Counted from the first letter of the stretch, positions 16,246-25,906 are shown. The stretch: DNA of 64,000 nucleotides from JANQEA01 sp964466035 (GCA_964466035.1 CAYXLR010000008.1:1-64000), one strand, 5' to 3'. A program made the numbers and translations. The notes: generated by a model from the letters alone, not told the origin.

Positions 16246-16954
16246 CGCGGACGTGATGGTGTTCGGCGCGCATCCCGACGACATCGAGATCGGGTGCGGA
16301 GGCACCGTCATCAAGCTGACGGACGCCGGCCGGCGCGTCGTGCTCGTCGACCTCGTTCGCGGGGAGCTGGGGACGCGAGGAAGCGCCGAGATCCGCGCCG
16401 AGGAGGCGGCGAAGGGCGCCGAGATCCTCGGCGTCGCGGCGCGGGAGAACCTCGAGCTGGAGGACGGCCACGTCCGGGTCACCGCGGAGGGGCGGCGGCG
16501 CGTCGCCGAGGCGATCCGGCGCTGGAAGCCGGACGCCGTGTTCCTCCCCTACTGGGAGGACCGGCACCCGGACCACTCGCACGCGTCCCGCCTCGTCTAC
16601 GAGGGGACGTTCCTCGCCGGTCTCCCGCGGTTCGAGACCGGGCAGGAGGCGCATCGGCCGAGCCGGTTGATCTATTACATGGGCTGGTACGAGTTCGAGC
16701 CGACGTTCATCGTCGACGTCACCGAGCAGTTCGAGCGGAAGATGGCGTCGATCTACGCCTACTCGACCCAGTTCCGGCCGGACGGGTCTCCCGACCCGCA
16801 GACGCGCCTGACGGCGCCGAGCACCGATTGGCTGATCCGAAGCAGGATGGCCTACTACGGTTCCCGGATCCGGGCGCGGTACGGCGAGGGGTTCCTCATT
16901 CGCGGGCACCTCGCGGTCGAGGATCCGCTGGAACTCGACTTCGAGTCGTTCTAG
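16238..16954 (+). CDS. bshB1: Bacillithiol biosynthesis deacetylase BshB1
   Basis: A 238-residue PIG-L/LmbE-family zinc deacetylase with the metal motif A-H-P-D-D (11-15), 'RHPDHSHASRLV' and the family N-terminus 'VMVFGAHPDDIEIGCGG'. It removes acetate from GlcNAc-malate. ATG 16238 has AGGTG six bases upstream; a GTG nine bases earlier is possible. It overlaps bshC slightly. Confidence 0.95.
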   Translation: MDSADVMVFGAHPDDIEIGCGGTVIKLTDAGRRVVLVDLVRGELGTRGSAEIRAEEAAKGAEILGVAARENLELEDGHVRVTAEGRRRVAEAIRRWKPDAVFLPYWEDRHPDHSHASRLVYEGTFLAGLPRFETGQEAHRPSRLIYYMGWYEFEPTFIVDVTEQFERKMASIYAYSTQFRPDGSPDPQTRLTAPSTDWLIRSRMAYYGSRIRARYGEGFLIRGHLAVEDPLELDFESF

Positions 16955-16967
16955 GGAAGGAGGACGG

Positions 16968-18092
16968 TTGCGGATCGGAATCTGCTGCTACCCGACGCAC
17001 GGAGGCAGCGGCGTCGTGGCGACGGAGCTCGGCAAGCACTTGGCCGAGCGCGGTCACGAGGTCGCGTTCATCAGCTACGCCGCCCCGCTCCGGCTGACCG
17101 AGCTTCCCCCGCGGGTCAGCTACCACGAGGTGGAGATCGAGCAGTATCCGCTGCTGAAGCACTTCCCGTACACGCTCGCCCTCGCCTCGAAGATGGCCGA
17201 GGTCGCGCGTCTGAAAGGACTCGACGTCCTCCACGCCCACTACGCGATCCCGTTCGGCGCCGCGGCGCTGCTCGCCAAGCAGATCGTCTCCGAGCGCGCC
17301 CTGAAGGTCGTGCTCACCCTCCACGGGACCGACATCACCCTCGTCGGGAACAACGCGTCGTTCAAGCCGGTGACCACGTTGACCATCGAGCGCGCCGACG
17401 CCGTCACCGTGGTGTCGAACTGGCTGAAGGGCGAGACCCTGAGGCAGTTCCCGATCGACCGCGAGCCGTCGGTCGTCTACAACTTCATCGACCCCGACCG
17501 GCACCAGTCCGAGACGTGTCACTGCATCCCGGACCGATCGCGCCGCTCCCAGAAGACGCTGATGCACATCTCGAACTACCGCCCGGTGAAGCGCGTTCGC
17601 GACGTCGTGGCGGTCTTCGCCGAGGTCGCTGCGACGATCGACGCCCGGTTGATCCTCGTCGGGGACGGCCCCGAGCTGCCGGTCGCCAGGGAGCTGGCCG
17701 AGCAGCTCGGTGTCCTCGACCGGGTCACGTTCGTCGGCGTCGTCGACCGCGTCGCCCCCGTCCTCGCCGCGGCCGACCTGCTCCTGCTTCCCAGCTCGAA
17801 CGAGAGCTTCGGCCTCGTCGCCCTCGAGGCGATGGCGAGCGGCGTGCCGGTGATCGGAAGCGACGTCGGCGGCATCCCCGAGGTCGTCGAGCACGGTGTC
17901 ACCGGATACCTCGCGCCCGTCGGCGACGCAGCGCAGATGGCGCAGTACGCGCTGCAGCTGCTCCGAGACGAGGGGCTCTGCCGCCAGTTCTGCGACGCCG
18001 CGCAAGCCCGGGCGGCCGCGCTGTTCAGCTATCACCAGCACGTCCCCGAGTACGAGGCGATCTACCGCAGTGTGCTCGGCGCGGACGGATGA
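16968..18092 (+). CDS. bshA: GlcNAc-malate glycosyltransferase BshA
   Basis: A 374-residue GT4 family enzyme. 'CYPTHGGSGVVATELGKHLA' is the BshA N-terminal donor/acceptor signature. 'LHGTDITLVG' and the C-terminal GT4 motif 'PSSNESFGLVALEAMASGVP' with E-x7-E are intact. It transfers GlcNAc to L-malate, the first step in bacillithiol synthesis. It starts with TTG 16968, supported by GAAGGAGGA seven bases upstream. It completes a contiguous bshC-B-A set. Confidence 0.95.
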   Translation: MRIGICCYPTHGGSGVVATELGKHLAERGHEVAFISYAAPLRLTELPPRVSYHEVEIEQYPLLKHFPYTLALASKMAEVARLKGLDVLHAHYAIPFGAAALLAKQIVSERALKVVLTLHGTDITLVGNNASFKPVTTLTIERADAVTVVSNWLKGETLRQFPIDREPSVVYNFIDPDRHQSETCHCIPDRSRRSQKTLMHISNYRPVKRVRDVVAVFAEVAATIDARLILVGDGPELPVARELAEQLGVLDRVTFVGVVDRVAPVLAAADLLLLPSSNESFGLVALEAMASGVPVIGSDVGGIPEVVEHGVTGYLAPVGDAAQMAQYALQLLRDEGLCRQFCDAAQARAAALFSYHQHVPEYEAIYRSVLGADG

Positions 18093-18108
18093 AAGGAGAG
18101 CGATCGTC

Positions 18109-19515
18109 GTGCGCAGGGGAGCCTACGCCATCTGTCTGCTGTTCGCTTGGCTGGCCGCTGCCGGCGCGCCGGTCTGCGGTTCGCCGCACTACGCGATGGA
18201 GGTGACCGTCGACTTCGCGTCCGCCTCGTTCACCGGCGACCTCCGCGTCGAGTACGTAAACACCACCGGGACCGAGCTCGGCGAGCTGTTCTTCCGCCTG
18301 TATCCGAACGGGACGGGGATCTACGGCGACGCGTCGCTGCGCGTCACCGAGACCTCCGTGGAAGGGCGAGCCGTCGTAGCCGAGACGTTCGTCGAGGACA
18401 CGGTCCTGTACGTTCCGCTCCCCGAGCCGCTCCGGCCCGACGCGCGGGTCGCGGTGACGATCGCGTTCGAGGGGACCGCCGAGAACTGGGTCCGGGCCGA
18501 ACGCTCTCCCTCCGCGTACGGCCTCCTGACCCGATCCGAGAACGCGCTGACGCTGACCGCCTTCTATCCGATCCTCGCGCTCTACACGGAGGAAGGATGG
18601 TCGCTCGATCCGGTGTTCGAGTTCGGCGACGCCCTGATGAGCGAGGCGTCGAGCTACGAGGTGCGCCTCACGATCCCGGCGGGGTTGACGCCCGTGACGT
18701 CCGGAACGCTCTGTGACGAGGTCGAGGGAGAAGGATCGGCCACCTACCGCTATGCGATCGACGGGGCTCGCGACTTCTCCGTCGTCCTGCTCGACGGATA
18801 CGAGCGCCGGGACGCCGTCGTCGGCGACGTGACGCTGGCCGCGTGGTTCACCCCGGAGAAAGAGCAAGCCGCGGAGATCACGTTGCAACGCGCGGCGGAC
18901 GCGCTGACGCTCTTCAGCGACCTGTTCGGGCCGGCTCCGTACGACGAGGTCGAACTCGTCGAAGTTCCGTTGCGACACGCCGCCGGGGTCGAGTTCTCCG
19001 GCTTGATTCTCATTTCTTCCGACTACGCGGAGGACCCTTCGGACGCCTTCTACGACGTCATCGTCTCCCACGAGATGGCGCACCAGTGGTTCTACGCCGG
19101 GGTCGGCAACGACGTCATCGAGGACCCCTGGCTCGACGAGAGCTTCGCGACCTACCTCTCCTACCTGTTCCTCGACGCCTTCGCCGGGCCGGGCGTCGCT
19201 TCGGGAACGCTCGACAGTTGGGAGCGCACCTACGACAGAGCGCGGACGGGCGCCCCCAACGCCACCGTCGCGACGCCGCTTTACGCCTTCTCGCAATCCT
19301 CGACCTACAGCGCTTTCGTCTACAGCGGCGGTGCGATCCTTCTCGATACGATCCGCCGTGAGATCGGAGACGAAGCGTTCTTCGCCGCGGTCGGTGCGTA
19401 CTACGCCGACCATCTCGGGCGAATCGCGACGCCGTCCGACCTGCTCGCGGCGTTCGAGGCGTCCTGCGGTCGTCGGCTGGACGATCTCGTCCGCGATTTC
19501 GGCCTCCGCCGGTAG
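18109..19515 (+). CDS. Secreted M1-family zinc aminopeptidase-like protein
   Basis: A 468-residue protein with a signal peptide (1-24) and an N-terminal beta domain. The gluzincin site is H321-E-x-x-H325 with Glu344, exactly x18 later, in '...WLDESFATYLSYL'. The exopeptidase GAMEN loop is not intact; 'GVEFSGLILIS' occupies its place, so substrate choice may differ. GTG 18109 follows GAAAGGAGAG; it lies 16 nt after bshA and is probably the last gene of the operon. Confidence 0.88.
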   Translation: MRRGAYAICLLFAWLAAAGAPVCGSPHYAMEVTVDFASASFTGDLRVEYVNTTGTELGELFFRLYPNGTGIYGDASLRVTETSVEGRAVVAETFVEDTVLYVPLPEPLRPDARVAVTIAFEGTAENWVRAERSPSAYGLLTRSENALTLTAFYPILALYTEEGWSLDPVFEFGDALMSEASSYEVRLTIPAGLTPVTSGTLCDEVEGEGSATYRYAIDGARDFSVVLLDGYERRDAVVGDVTLAAWFTPEKEQAAEITLQRAADALTLFSDLFGPAPYDEVELVEVPLRHAAGVEFSGLILISSDYAEDPSDAFYDVIVSHEMAHQWFYAGVGNDVIEDPWLDESFATYLSYLFLDAFAGPGVASGTLDSWERTYDRARTGAPNATVATPLYAFSQSSTYSAFVYSGGAILLDTIRREIGDEAFFAAVGAYYADHLGRIATPSDLLAAFEASCGRRLDDLVRDFGLRR

Positions 19516-19575
19516 CGGAACTTCACCCGCCGCATGGTGTAGGTGGGGCATGGGAACAGAGAAAAGGAGGCACGA

Positions 19576-20364
19576 ATGATGCTGCGAAGCGGCGCGGTCA
19601 TCGCGCTTGCCGTTCTCCTCTTCGGAGTCCTCGCCGCCGGGGCGGCCGACGCCCCGACGGACTTCCTGCAGACGCACTACTACCTCCTTTCGCTCGGCCA
19701 GGTCGCAGCCGGCGTCGACTCGATTCGCCGGACGGCGCAGTCGAGCGGCTACTCCGTGGTCACGTACGACGGAGACACGGCGGAGGCGTTCCGAGGCACC
19801 GATCCGATGGGAGCCGACCCGCAGGCCGTCCTCTCCGACGAGAAACTGGTGGTCATCGACGGCGGACGGTTCCTCCTTCGCGAGTCCGGCGAGGGGTTTG
19901 TCTTCACCGTGCGGCCGTCCGAGAACGGGTATGATCTGGTCATCGATCCGCAGCAGGATCTTCCGATGCCGGCCGTGCTGAGCCCTGTGCTGGCCTCGCT
20001 GCAGTCGATGGGGCTCCTCGGAAACGAGCTCAGTCTCAACGTCCAGGCGTACGCCAAGGACGATCCCAAGGGACCGCCGCCGCCGACCGGCGTGGCGATC
20101 GACTCCTCCCTGTACGGCCTGCTCATCGCCCGGGACTGGTTCGACTACGCCGCGACGAAGGGGTTGACCCTCGTCGGGTTGCGCGTCGAAGTCGTGGCCG
20201 AGATCCTGCCTGGCGCCTCGCTCGAGGAGGCGTTCGCCCCCTACGTCGTCGACAGCTCCGAGGAGCTCGCGAAGCTTTCCCTCCCGATCGACCGGCTGCT
20301 CTCGCTGGCGAGATCGACCGCGGTCGGCTACGTGCGGCCGCCGTACCGTCCGTCGGTTCCCTAA
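19576..20364 (+). CDS. Secreted protein with subtilase-propeptide-like C-terminus
   Basis: A 262-residue protein of no recognised family, with a signal peptide (about 1-25). Its last 65 residues run parallel to the segment just before the protease domain of the next gene: an I9-like beta-alpha-beta pattern ending 'LLSLARSTAVGYVRPPYRP', versus 'LADLASRVTGISFIRPPYIP' in the subtilase. The genes are 14 nt apart. It may be a free propeptide, chaperone or inhibitor for that protease. ATG 19576 has AAAAGGAGG upstream. Confidence 0.7.
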   Translation: MMLRSGAVIALAVLLFGVLAAGAADAPTDFLQTHYYLLSLGQVAAGVDSIRRTAQSSGYSVVTYDGDTAEAFRGTDPMGADPQAVLSDEKLVVIDGGRFLLRESGEGFVFTVRPSENGYDLVIDPQQDLPMPAVLSPVLASLQSMGLLGNELSLNVQAYAKDDPKGPPPPTGVAIDSSLYGLLIARDWFDYAATKGLTLVGLRVEVVAEILPGASLEEAFAPYVVDSSEELAKLSLPIDRLLSLARSTAVGYVRPPYRPSVP

Positions 20365-20378
20365 CAAAGGAGAGGCCC

Positions 20379-23300
20379 ATGAAGCGGATTGTCCTTGTTG
20401 CCTTGTGTCTGGGGTTCGCCGCGCTCACCGCGTCGGCGCAGAACGACCTCGTCGTCGGGATCGACCAAGGGACGCAGTCCGAGTGGGAGGCGATCGCCGA
20501 TTCGTTCGAAGCGCGGACCGGCGCCTCGGTCGGCCTTCGCCCCTACCCGCAGACGAGCATCGCCCAGCGGATCGTCCTCCAAGCGTTCAGCAAGTCGGGC
20601 GAGCTGAACCTCGTCACGGTGCCGAACAGCTGGGGGACGTCCCTCTCGCGGTATCTCGTCGACCTGTCCGAGGACGCGTCGACGCTGACCGCACGCGGCG
20701 TCCGACCCGTCTACGTCGGCGACCGGGCCGTCGGCGTCCCCGTTCCGTTTGCGCCCGATGGGTTCCTGGCCGTCCTCTCCTGGCCCGACGATCGAGAGCT
20801 GGCGATCGAGTTCCTCGTCCACGCAGCGACGAGCGGAGCCACGAGCACCGAGGTCCCCACGACGCCCCAGACGGCCGTCTCCATGTTCTCCAAGCAGAAG
20901 CTGCCCGCCGCGGACCACAACCCCCTGCTCGACGGCGCGCTCGATGCGCTCCTCGGCGCCGCTCGGGCCGCCGGCGCGTCGTCGATGAAGGCGATCGGTA
21001 CGTCGATCGCGCAGTCGGTCCTGTCGACGCTGGCGCCTCAATTCGGGATCCCGTTCTCCTCCTCCGCGGGGACGATCACCGTCGTCCTCGAATCGAGGCC
21101 GGGCCAGAGCGCTCAGTCCACCGCCGCCGCCGTGTCGGCTCTCGGGGTCAGCCGCACGGCGATCGAGACGACCTCCACCCTGGTCAAGGCGACCGTCTCC
21201 CTGTCGCAGCTCGCCGATCTCGCGAGCCGAGTGACCGGGATTTCGTTCATCCGGCCGCCGTACATTCCGTACCCGCTGGCGACGACGAGTCAAGGCGTCG
21301 CCGCGATCGGCGCGGACGCGTTCCATTCGTCCGGCCTCGACGGAAGCGGCGTCAAGATCGCCGTGATCGACCTCGGCTTTGCCGGCCTGTCGCAGGCGCA
21401 AGCGAACGGCGACCTCCCCTACTCCGTTCAGCAGAACGACCTCACCGGGACCGGCCTGACCACCGGAATCACCCACGGGACCGCCGTCGCGGAGATCGTG
21501 CACGACGTCGCGCCCGCGGCGGAGCTCCACCTGATCAAGATCGCCGACGAGGTCGACCTCGACGGCGCCGTCACCTACTGCCTGAGCCACGGGATCGACA
21601 TCATCAACCACTCGCTCGGGTGGTACAACACGAACTACTACGACGGCACCGGAACGATCGCCGACACGGCGCGCCGCGCGATCTCCGGCGGCATCCTGTG
21701 GGTCAACGCCGCCGGGAACGAGGCCGAGAGCCACTGGGAGGGGATCTTCTCGGACGGCAACTCCGACGGTTGGCTCGATCAGAACGTCACCCTGTACGCC
21801 ACCGCCGGTTCGCAGATCGTCCTCTTCCTGACGTGGAACGACTGGCCGCAGGCGTCGTCGGACTACGATCTCTACCTGTACGGCCCGACGAGCGATCTCG
21901 TCGCGTCCTCGACGAAGTACCAGACGGGTACGGAAGAGCCGACCGAGTCGATCCAGGTCTCGGCCCCCACGAGCGGCACCTACACGGTCCGCGTCCAGGG
22001 GACCGGCTACAAGTCCCTCGAGCTGTTCAGCCTGTATCACGCCGTCGCGCCGGCGATCGCCTCCAGCTCGATCCTCGCCCCGGCGAACGTGGCCGAGGTC
22101 GTCGCGGTCGGAGCGATCGACCACGCGCGCTACACCACGGGACCGCAGGAATCGTACAGCTCGCAGGGGCCGACCAACGACGGTCGGACGAAGCCGGACC
22201 TGTGCGCGCCGGACAAGGTCAACACCGGGACCTCGCCGTACACGACGTTCTACGGGACCTCCGGTGCCGCCCCCCACGCCGCCGGGGCCGCGGCCCTCCT
22301 CCTCGACCAGAACCCGAGCTTGAGCGAGGCCGGGCTCCGGGCGCAGATGCTTTCGCAAACGGTCCCCATGGGGAGCCCGCACGTCTACGGGAGCGGGCGG
22401 CTCTCCCTCCAACCGCCGACGAGTCCGAACCAGCCGCCGACGGCGGCGTTCACCGTGTCGCCGACCGGTGGAGCCGTGGGGACGCTGTTCACGTTCAACG
22501 CCGCCGCGTCCTACGATCCCGACGGGAGCATCGTCGGCTACCAGTGGGAATTCGGGGACGGCTTGTTCGGCTCGGGCGTCACCGCGCAGCACGCCTACTC
22601 CTCTTCCGGAACGTTCACCGCCCGACTGACCGTCACCGACAACGGCTCCGCCTCGGACACCGCGACGCGATCGATCGCGGTGCAGGCCGCCGGCCTCCCG
22701 GACCTCGTCGTCCAGAGCATGGTCCATTCCCCGACGAGCCCGACGATCGGACAGACCGTCACGTTCACGATCACGGTCCGCAACAACGGGGCGGCCGCTG
22801 CGGGTCTGTTCCGCGTCCGTCTCGCCGGTGCTTCGTCGTCGACGCAGACCTACTTGACCCAGCTGGTCGCCGGAGCGAGCCAGACCTTCGCGCTGTCCCT
22901 GCCGTTGACAGCGAGCCCCGAGACGTTCACCGCGACCGCGGACGACCTACAGCAGGTCAACGAATCGAACGAGACGAACAACGCACGCAGCCTCACGGTC
23001 ACGTCGTCCGTCGCACCGCCGGTCGCCGACGCCGGCGGGCCGTACGCCGGGGACGTCGGTTCCCCAATCACGTTCGACGGATCCGGCTCGACCGGCCCGA
23101 TCACGACCTACCTCTGGACGTTCGGCGACGGGGCGACAGCGCAGGGGGCGACAGCGAGCCACGCGTACTCGAACCCGGGAACGTATACGGTGACCCTGAC
23201 GGTCTTCGCGCAGGGCGGGCAGCAGGCGACCGACACGACCCAAGCGGTCGTCTCCACTGCGGCCCCGCCCTTGGCGGTGCACCTCTCGTTGCCGAAGGCG

Positions 23301-24599
23301 ACGTACGAGGTCGGCGAAGCGATCGCGGTCACCTTCACGACGAACCGGACGGCGTACGTCTACCTGTGCGACGTATCGGCCGACGGCCGGGTGACGTTGA
23401 TGCTTCCGAACTGGATCGAGCCGGACAACCCGCTGGCGGCCGGAACGCACGTCGTTCCGGGAGGGCCCTACACGCTGCGGATCACGGAGCCGACCGGGAC
23501 GGAGACGCTCTACCTCTACGCCGCGACGAGCCCGCTGCCGCAGTTCCCGACTTCGTTCGGCGCGGGGTTCCCGCTGTTGAGCACCAACCCGACGTCGTTC
23601 CGCAACTCGGTCCTGAGCACGATGCAGTCGCAGCTCCCGAGCGGAGAGTGGACCTACGACGCGTTGTCCTTCCAGGTCGTCTCCGCGGCCCCGACGACCG
23701 GCACCCTGCGCGTAGAGACGACGCCGTCGGGCGCCACGGTACGGATCGACGGCAGCAACGTCGGCACGTCGCCGGTGGAGCGGTCGGGGCTCGCCCCCGG
23801 TACGCACTCGGTGCAGGCGTCGCGCTCCGGCTACCAGACCGCGACCCGATCGGCGACGGTCACCGCCGGAGCCACAACGACGGTTTCCATCACCCTTACC
23901 CCGATCTCGACCAACGAGCCGCCGGTCGCCGACTTCGTCTACACCCCCCCGAGCCCGACCGTCGGGACGACGGTCACGTTCAACGCGTCGAGCTCCTACG
24001 ATCCGGACGGAAGCGTCGCGTCGTTCGCGTGGAACTTCGGTGACGGCGCCACCGCTTCGGGGCCGATCGTCAGCCACGCCTTCCCGTCGGACACGCCGTA
24101 CACCGTGCGACTGACCGTCACGGACAACGAGGGGGCCACCGGCACGAAGAGCCGCACCGTCGCCGTGTCGTCGCTGGCGGACGTCGGCTGGGTCACGCCG
24201 ACCGGCCACGAAGATCCGGCCGACAACTGGATGTTCGAGGAGCGCGCCCACGACAACGACGTTCACACCGTCGCGTCGCACCTCCTTCGGACGAGCGGGT
24301 GGACCTCGTACCTCTTCCTCGAACTCGAAGAGCCGGGGCTCCTCTCCGACGGGGTCCGCGTGCTCCTCTACGACAACTACCGGCACGGCAACGCCCTGGA
24401 GTGGGACGTGGACGTCTACCGCAACGACGACTGGGTCGACGCCTTCGACGGCGTCATCGAGGAGTCCGAATGGACGCAGATCGCCTTCGACGCGGGCACG
24501 GTAACGCGAATGCGGCTCCGCGCGTACTCGACGCGCCGCGACGTCGCCGCCTACGTCACGGAGGTCGACTTCCACGACGCCACCGCGCCGCCGCCGTAG
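20379..24599 (+). CDS. Large secreted subtilisin-like serine protease, multidomain
   Basis: A 1406-residue secreted S8 protease. In order: signal peptide (1-21); a solute-binding-protein-like segment (about 22-165); an I9-like propeptide region (about 230-300); the S8 domain with Asp331, His366, Asn447 and Ser628 ('YGTSGAAPHAAG'), bearing a PPC-like beta insert (about 455-570); PKD (about 685-770); CARDB (773-876); PKD (880-960); DUF4384 (965-1055); PEGA (1108-1173); PKD (1181-1266); and an unassigned C-terminal domain. All catalytic residues are present. An AAAGGAGAGG site precedes ATG 20379. Confidence 0.92.
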   Translation: MKRIVLVALCLGFAALTASAQNDLVVGIDQGTQSEWEAIADSFEARTGASVGLRPYPQTSIAQRIVLQAFSKSGELNLVTVPNSWGTSLSRYLVDLSEDASTLTARGVRPVYVGDRAVGVPVPFAPDGFLAVLSWPDDRELAIEFLVHAATSGATSTEVPTTPQTAVSMFSKQKLPAADHNPLLDGALDALLGAARAAGASSMKAIGTSIAQSVLSTLAPQFGIPFSSSAGTITVVLESRPGQSAQSTAAAVSALGVSRTAIETTSTLVKATVSLSQLADLASRVTGISFIRPPYIPYPLATTSQGVAAIGADAFHSSGLDGSGVKIAVIDLGFAGLSQAQANGDLPYSVQQNDLTGTGLTTGITHGTAVAEIVHDVAPAAELHLIKIADEVDLDGAVTYCLSHGIDIINHSLGWYNTNYYDGTGTIADTARRAISGGILWVNAAGNEAESHWEGIFSDGNSDGWLDQNVTLYATAGSQIVLFLTWNDWPQASSDYDLYLYGPTSDLVASSTKYQTGTEEPTESIQVSAPTSGTYTVRVQGTGYKSLELFSLYHAVAPAIASSSILAPANVAEVVAVGAIDHARYTTGPQESYSSQGPTNDGRTKPDLCAPDKVNTGTSPYTTFYGTSGAAPHAAGAAALLLDQNPSLSEAGLRAQMLSQTVPMGSPHVYGSGRLSLQPPTSPNQPPTAAFTVSPTGGAVGTLFTFNAAASYDPDGSIVGYQWEFGDGLFGSGVTAQHAYSSSGTFTARLTVTDNGSASDTATRSIAVQAAGLPDLVVQSMVHSPTSPTIGQTVTFTITVRNNGAAAAGLFRVRLAGASSSTQTYLTQLVAGASQTFALSLPLTASPETFTATADDLQQVNESNETNNARSLTVTSSVAPPVADAGGPYAGDVGSPITFDGSGSTGPITTYLWTFGDGATAQGATASHAYSNPGTYTVTLTVFAQGGQQATDTTQAVVSTAAPPLAVHLSLPKATYEVGEAIAVTFTTNRTAYVYLCDVSADGRVTLMLPNWIEPDNPLAAGTHVVPGGPYTLRITEPTGTETLYLYAATSPLPQFPTSFGAGFPLLSTNPTSFRNSVLSTMQSQLPSGEWTYDALSFQVVSAAPTTGTLRVETTPSGATVRIDGSNVGTSPVERSGLAPGTHSVQASRSGYQTATRSATVTAGATTTVSITLTPISTNEPPVADFVYTPPSPTVGTTVTFNASSSYDPDGSVASFAWNFGDGATASGPIVSHAFPSDTPYTVRLTVTDNEGATGTKSRTVAVSSLADVGWVTPTGHEDPADNWMFEERAHDNDVHTVASHLLRTSGWTSYLFLELEEPGLLSDGVRVLLYDNYRHGNALEWDVDVYRNDDWVDAFDGVIEESEWTQIAFDAGTVTRMRLRAYSTRRDVAAYVTEVDFHDATAPPP

Positions 24600-24621
24600 C
24601 CGCGCCGTTCGGAACGATCGC

Positions 24622-24661
24622 GGAGGCTCGGCCGATCCCCGATTGACCGAGCCTCCGTTTG
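24622..24661 (+). terminator. Hairpin terminator after subtilase gene
   Basis: A perfect 10-bp stem, GGAGGCTCGG (24622-24631) with CCGAGCCTCC (24647-24656), 15-nt loop, then GTTTGTC. The short T-run makes it a moderate intrinsic terminator. Confidence 0.7.
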
Positions 24662-24718
24662 TCGTCAGAATGACCGGTGAAGGGCATGATCGTTCACCGG
24701 GTAGGGAGGTGAGGTGCG

Positions 24719-25906
24719 ATGTCCGCGAGGTTCTCGCGATGCCTGTTTGTCGCGTGGATGCTGATCTGGGTACCGATCGGGGTCTGCCACGGTCAGCTGT
24801 CCGCGCCCTGGTCTTGGGGACCGAACCTCGGCGCCGTCGGGGAGGACTTCGTCGCGATCACGTGGAGGACCCACCGTGCCGTCGGGTTCGACCTCCGGTA
24901 CAGCCTCGCGCGGGTCTACGACGCGACCGGACAGTGGGAGGAGACCCTCACGTTCGAGCGACACGAGGGCGTCGCGGAAATCTGGCTTCAGGATCTGATG
25001 CCCGGTTCCGCGTATCGGTACCAGTTGATCTTCTACGAGGGGGACGCCGTCTACCCGACCGAGGTCGGGAGCTTCGCCACGCTGGAGCCGTCCACGCGAT
25101 CCTTCTCCTTCGTCGTCTACGGCGCGACGCGGTCGTTCCCGGATCGCCACAAACGGGTCGCCGACGCGATCGCCGCGTCGGAGACCCCCTCAGTGGTCTT
25201 CCACGCCGGGGGGCTCGTCGACACGCCGACCGAGGAGCGTTTCGACAACTTCTTCTGGGCGACCGCCGATCTCGCCCGATCCCGCCCGTACGTGACGGTC
25301 ATCGGAGACTCCGACTCGGACGGGTCCCTCTACTACGACTACCTTGCCCTGCCCGTCGGAGGAGGGACCGAGAACGAACAGTGGTGGTCGTTCGACGTCG
25401 GGAACGTCCACTTCGTCGGCCTCGATTCGACGGTCGCCGCGTCGGACGCCGCCGCGATGCGCGCCCAGACCGAGTGGCTGGAGGACGACCTCGCTCGGGT
25501 CGTCGGGAAGCTGATCGTCGTCTTCTCCTACGACGCCCCGTACAGCGCGTCGTACGCCGACGGGAAGAACGAACCACTCTGCTCGGCGTGGGAGCCGCTC
25601 TTCCGATACTACGGCGTCGACGTGGTGTTCAGCGCCTCCGAGGCCTGCTACGAGCACGTCTACCGAAGCGGCGTCCACTACGTCATCACCGGCGGCGGCG
25701 GCGCTCCGCTGATCGCCGCACCGGAAGCGACGGCTCCGGGAACCGTCTCCAGGCGGTACGGAATGCTCCACTACGTCCGCTGCACGTTCGCCGACGACAG
25801 CCTGTTGATCGAAACGATCCCCGTCGCCTCGGTCGTGGACGACCTCATCTACCTCGTCCCGAGCGGGCGGTCGATCGACACGGTGCTCCTGCGTACGGCG
25901 GAGTAG
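24719..25906 (+). CDS. Secreted purple-acid-phosphatase-like protein with lost metal ligands
   Basis: A 395-residue protein with signal peptide (1-26), a PAP-type Fn3 domain (about 28-125) and a calcineurin-like phosphoesterase fold. The fold motifs are recognisable, but the ligands are replaced: GD becomes G-A136, GD becomes G-G165, GNH becomes G-D197-S198, the HxP histidine becomes Tyr271, and GHxH becomes A306-S-E-A309. 'VITGGGGAPL' at the domain end is retained. It is probably a pseudo-phosphatase with a binding or structural role. Confidence 0.8.
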   Translation: MSARFSRCLFVAWMLIWVPIGVCHGQLSAPWSWGPNLGAVGEDFVAITWRTHRAVGFDLRYSLARVYDATGQWEETLTFERHEGVAEIWLQDLMPGSAYRYQLIFYEGDAVYPTEVGSFATLEPSTRSFSFVVYGATRSFPDRHKRVADAIAASETPSVVFHAGGLVDTPTEERFDNFFWATADLARSRPYVTVIGDSDSDGSLYYDYLALPVGGGTENEQWWSFDVGNVHFVGLDSTVAASDAAAMRAQTEWLEDDLARVVGKLIVVFSYDAPYSASYADGKNEPLCSAWEPLFRYYGVDVVFSASEACYEHVYRSGVHYVITGGGGAPLIAAPEATAPGTVSRRYGMLHYVRCTFADDSLLIETIPVASVVDDLIYLVPSGRSIDTVLLRTAE

